DNA of 64,000 nucleotides from Opitutaceae bacterium BACL24 MAG-120322-bin51 (GTDB lineage: Bacteria > Verrucomicrobiota > Verrucomicrobiia > Opitutales > Coraliomargaritaceae). The stretch is taken from NCBI GenBank assembly GCA_905182465.1, contig CAJJBI010000001.1, forward strand, positions 155,049-219,048. The letters are read 5' to 3'. The notes under the pieces are model-generated. The model worked only from the letters and a program-made list of their open reading frames with translations. It was not told where the DNA came from and did no database searches. Positions 61,547 through 64,000 of the stretch are shown here, piece after piece (the first letter of the stretch is position 1; each line of letters begins with the position of its first letter). A program made the position numbers and the translations under genes.

Positions 61547-62220
61547 CTCAGAATATCTCCTCGAAGCCAAAGCGCTGGGTAAACAATTTCCTGGTGCGGA
61601 CAGCGTGATCTCCGTGTTGGACGGGGTGGATTTCGCGCTGCGCCCTGGCGAGAGCGTGAGTATCCGCGGCGAGTCCGGGAGTGGTAAATCGACTTTGCTC
61701 AATGTGCTTTCAGGTTTAGAGCGTGCCGATTCGGGGCAACTTTTCTGGGAGGGTAAGGACGTGACTAAATATTCGCTCTCAAAGCTGGCTGCAGCTCGAA
61801 CGCGATTTATGGGTTTTGTCTTTCAGGCTTATTATCTGGCGCCCGAGCTGAACGCCTTGGAAAATGTTCTGCTGGGTGCACGGATCGCAGGACGTGTCGA
61901 TGCTTCCGTGCGCGAACGGGCGGAGGCGCTACTTATACGTGTAGGACTCAAGGAGCGCATCCGGCATAGCTCAACTAAACTGTCGGGAGGTGAGCGCCAG
62001 CGGGTTGCGGTGGCGCGTGCTATGATCAATGATCCCGTTACTGGTATTAGCTGACGAGCCGACGGGCAACCTTGACGAATCGACTGGGCACGCAGTCATG
62101 GATTTACTGATGGAGATCGCAGAGGAATCGCAAAAGAGCCTCATACTCGTCACGCATAACCTAGATTTCGCGGCGCGCACGCAACGGCAGTTGACTTTGC
62201 ACCTAGGGAAAATGGCTTAG
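61527..62220 (+). CDS. lolD: Lipoprotein-releasing ABC transporter ATPase, interrupted by one frameshift
   Basis: The first frame has [17 protein letters not shown] (Walker A), [19 protein letters not shown] and [19 protein letters not shown], then stops. The second supplies [19 protein letters not shown] (Walker B) and [19 protein letters not shown]. Reading CC for CCC at 62034-62036 joins them as [18 protein letters not shown], a normal LolD of about 230 residues. It powers lipoprotein release with the permease whose gene it overlaps. The shift is probably a sequence error. Confidence 0.9.
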
Positions 62221-62322
62221 AAGAAGTAGTGACTAGTTATCGACTCTACAGAAAACTTTCCTCCATCGTAATGTATACTTGCATGTGGGGCCATCTAGTC
62301 TCAATACTGTCTCATTAAGAGT

Positions 62323-62811
62323 ATGGACGCCGAAATTAAATCGACCGCAGATGTAAAGGAAACCTTCAAGGATTTTCTAACCAGCAAGGGGCTGCGTGTG
62401 ACGAATCAGCGTCTCGCGATCTTCGACGCGGCGTACGACGATCCCGACCACTTCACGGCGGAGGATCTTCTGGAGCGCTCGCGTGAGATCGATGACTCTG
62501 TTTCCCGTGCCACGGTTTACCGCGCCTTGCCGATCCTCACCGAGAGTGGGCTAATTCGTGAAGTCGATGTGGGGCGAGACTACAAGTTTTACATGGCGAA
62601 TCGTAACGCCACGACTTTTCAAGCTCAGGTTATCTGCTTAGACTGCGATAAGATTTTTGAAATCGATGCCCCCTTTATGGAGTGGTATGGTAAGACTGTT
62701 GCTGATAAGCTGGCACTCAATGTTGAGAGTCAGCGTCTGCAGGTGACTGCGCACTGTGAAGAGTTGCAGGCAGCGGGCATGTGCAAGCGCAGTGGCGAAA
62801 AGGCTTCTTAG
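62323..62811 (+). CDS. Fur-family transcriptional regulator lacking the usual regulatory His cluster
   Basis: The 162-residue protein has the Fur winged helix ([37 protein letters not shown]) and dimerisation domain. The structural zinc Cys are present: C105 and C108 (ICLDC), and C145 and C154 near the end. The region that in Fur reads HHHDH, supplying regulatory metal ligands, is TTFQAQ here. His43 ([11 protein letters not shown]) remains. It may therefore sense something other than, or more weakly than, iron. It is the first gene after lolD, 102 bp away, with no metal uptake gene beside it. Confidence 0.88.
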   Translation: MDAEIKSTADVKETFKDFLTSKGLRVTNQRLAIFDAAYDDPDHFTAEDLLERSREIDDSVSRATVYRALPILTESGLIREVDVGRDYKFYMANRNATTFQAQVICLDCDKIFEIDAPFMEWYGKTVADKLALNVESQRLQVTAHCEELQAAGMCKRSGEKAS

Positions 62812-62841
62812 CTATCTATTGGGGCGTGATGAGTCGCGCCG

Positions 62842-63297
62842 CTAAGGGCTCACCTCAAAACGCACGCCAATCAAATTATAATCGGCTATGCTGCCGTCTT
62901 CTAGTTCGGCGTCCTTGGGCGGATTGATCATGCGTCCTTCAACTATGATCGGCACCTCGCGGGTTACGTAGCCAAGAGCACTCAGCCGAGCCTTATAGTG
63001 ACCGTTTGGAATGTCCTTAAGTGGCATCAAATTACGGCCGATTTGCAGGTTCTCATGGGTATAGGCGATTTTGCCGTCAGGTGCGACTATCTCAATTGTA
63101 GCCCCTGGGCCAGATTTTCCGTATTGGTTGAACTCGAGACTTCTTTCATTGGCGTAGCGCACGCCAATGTGAATGACGCCGGGTGACTTCTCCGTCGCTT
63201 GTGGGCCCAATACAATAAACAGTGTGCCGACGATTCCGGTCAGCAGCAAAAGTAGTGCGACGACAAGGCCGCCTTTGAGTTCAAGTGTTTTTGCCAT
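62842..63297 (-). CDS. Hypothetical single-pass membrane protein
   Basis: The 151-residue product has one N-terminal membrane segment (about residues 10-30, GLVVALLLLLTGIVGTLFIVL). A soluble periplasmic part of about 120 residues follows, with a beta-rich look (GVIHIGVRYANERSLEFNQYG, ATIEIVAPDGKIAYTHENLQ, NGHYKARLSALGYVTREVPI). The repeated strand-turn pattern suggests an Ig-like or carboxypeptidase-regulatory-like fold (inference). It converges on the Fur-family gene. No known family is recognised. Confidence 0.7.
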   Translation of the reverse strand: MAKTLELKGGLVVALLLLLTGIVGTLFIVLGPQATEKSPGVIHIGVRYANERSLEFNQYGKSGPGATIEIVAPDGKIAYTHENLQIGRNLMPLKDIPNGHYKARLSALGYVTREVPIIVEGRMINPPKDAELEDGSIADYNLIGVRFEVSP

Positions 63298-63508
63298 TTT
63301 ATAGAATACTAAACTCAGTCTACAGGACTTAGTTTCATCAAGTTAGAGGTTAAATATATGATTATGCGGCTCAGTCGGTTCAATGTCCAATCGGATAGTT
63401 GGTTTGCGTAATTTTCTGCGTTCTGGCTCATCAAATTCTATCTTCTAGGGTTGTATCTATATTTTCGTGCTTGTTTCGAGGGGGCAAGGTGTTTTCATCC
63501 CCGCACTT

Positions 63509-64000
63509 ATGAAACGCACTCATCACTGCTCTCAGCTCCGTAAATCTGACGCTGGCTCGGCCGCTACTCTCGTTGGCTGGGTCGACTCCGTTCGCGACCA
63601 CGGAGGTATTCTTTTCGTCGACCTGCGTGATCGCGAAGGCCTCACCCAAATCGTCCTCGACCCTGCTAATGCTGCGCTTGAAGCACAATTTGGCTTCAAT
63701 CAAGCCTGAGTCCGTGATCGAAGTCGCAGGCAATGTCCAAGAGCGTATCGAAGCTGCCGTGAATCCGAACCTCGCGACTGGTGGGATCGAGGTTCACGCC
63801 TCGGAGCTCATGATTCACAATGTCTCGAAGACGCCGCCTTTTCCTATGGATGATACTGCGGACAAGACCAGTGAAGACCTGCGCATGACTTATCGCTACC
63901 TGGATCTGCGTCGCACTTCCAACCTCAATCTTCTTCGCCTGCGCCACAAGACTAGCCAAGCCATCCGTAACTACATGGATGAGGAGACCTTCATCGAGGT
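63509..64000 (+). CDS. aspS: Aspartyl-tRNA synthetase, N-terminal part, interrupted by one frameshift and cut by the window end
   Basis: The ATG at 63509 opens [20 protein letters not shown] and the OB-fold anticodon domain ([24 protein letters not shown]), then stops at 63709. One extra base near 63686 explains it: the other frame continues as [40 protein letters not shown] and RYLDLRR, the start of the catalytic region of AspRS. Both halves are highly conserved, so a sequence error is likely. It charges tRNA-Asp (and perhaps tRNA-Asn) and would extend about 430 residues beyond the window. Confidence 0.9.

Overview
The window reads as a chromosome segment of a marine-type Verrucomicrobiota bacterium, most likely in the Opitutales/Puniceicoccales group. 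The basis is a secreted-enzyme repertoire of DUF1080 proteins, Tat-exported Gfo/Idh/MocA oxidoreductases, ThuA domains and a sulfatase, combined with a Gram-negative envelope (lpxB, LptB, LolCD, an RND efflux system), HPr kinase and a divergent FtsA/FtsZ pair. This placement is inference from gene content; there is no rRNA in the window.

Layout. 1-20.3 kb is an accessory carbohydrate region. A leftward operon holds a Tat-exported oxidoreductase, single and double DUF1080 proteins, a PhoD-like phosphatase, an Nramp-fold transporter without the canonical metal motifs, a second oxidoreductase and the start of a TIM-barrel isomerase gene. It lies opposite a ROK repressor. Next comes a leftward sulfatase-uxaC pair for sulfated, uronate-containing glycans. 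Then follows a cluster with two PAS-AraC regulators, an MFS transporter, a truncated oxidoreductase remnant, a tagatose-3-epimerase-like protein, a broken ThuA gene, an intact ThuA gene and another Tat-exported oxidoreductase. 20.5-34.6 kb holds radD, tRNA-Asp, metK-ahcY, lptB-hprK, a likely dnaA regulatory/origin-like region with dnaA, ppk, a Tat-lipoprotein alkaline phosphatase and a PfkB kinase. 34.7-42.5 kb holds a Cys-rich permease and a TetR-OMF-MFP-RND efflux operon. 42.6-64 kb is housekeeping: a GnnA-like oxidoreductase with lpxB, rpsP-trmD-rplS, aroB/ftsY/nusB/ribH, tgt, tRNA-Cys, tRNA-Ser, dnaK, groESL, ftsA-ftsZ, lolC-lolD, a Fur-family regulator and the start of aspS.

How the genes fit together. 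The accessory genes suggest periplasmic desulfation, then oxidation of sugars by Gfo/Idh/MocA enzymes and cleavage of keto-sugar glycosides by DUF1080 proteins. TIM-barrel isomerases and UxaC would then work in the cytoplasm, under ROK and PAS-AraC control.

A window-wide oddity: ppk, ribH, dnaK, lolD and aspS, several of them normally essential, each carry a frameshift that one extra base explains. The ThuA gene carries two. This looks more like insertion-type sequence error than biology, and it should temper any pseudogene call here. The most unusual non-coding feature is a run of three abutting perfect hairpins downstream of tRNA-Ser, followed at once by an imperfect copy of the tRNA-Ser 3' end. 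Protein-level oddities are Nramp-like, Tgt and Fur-family proteins that have lost conserved metal ligands.
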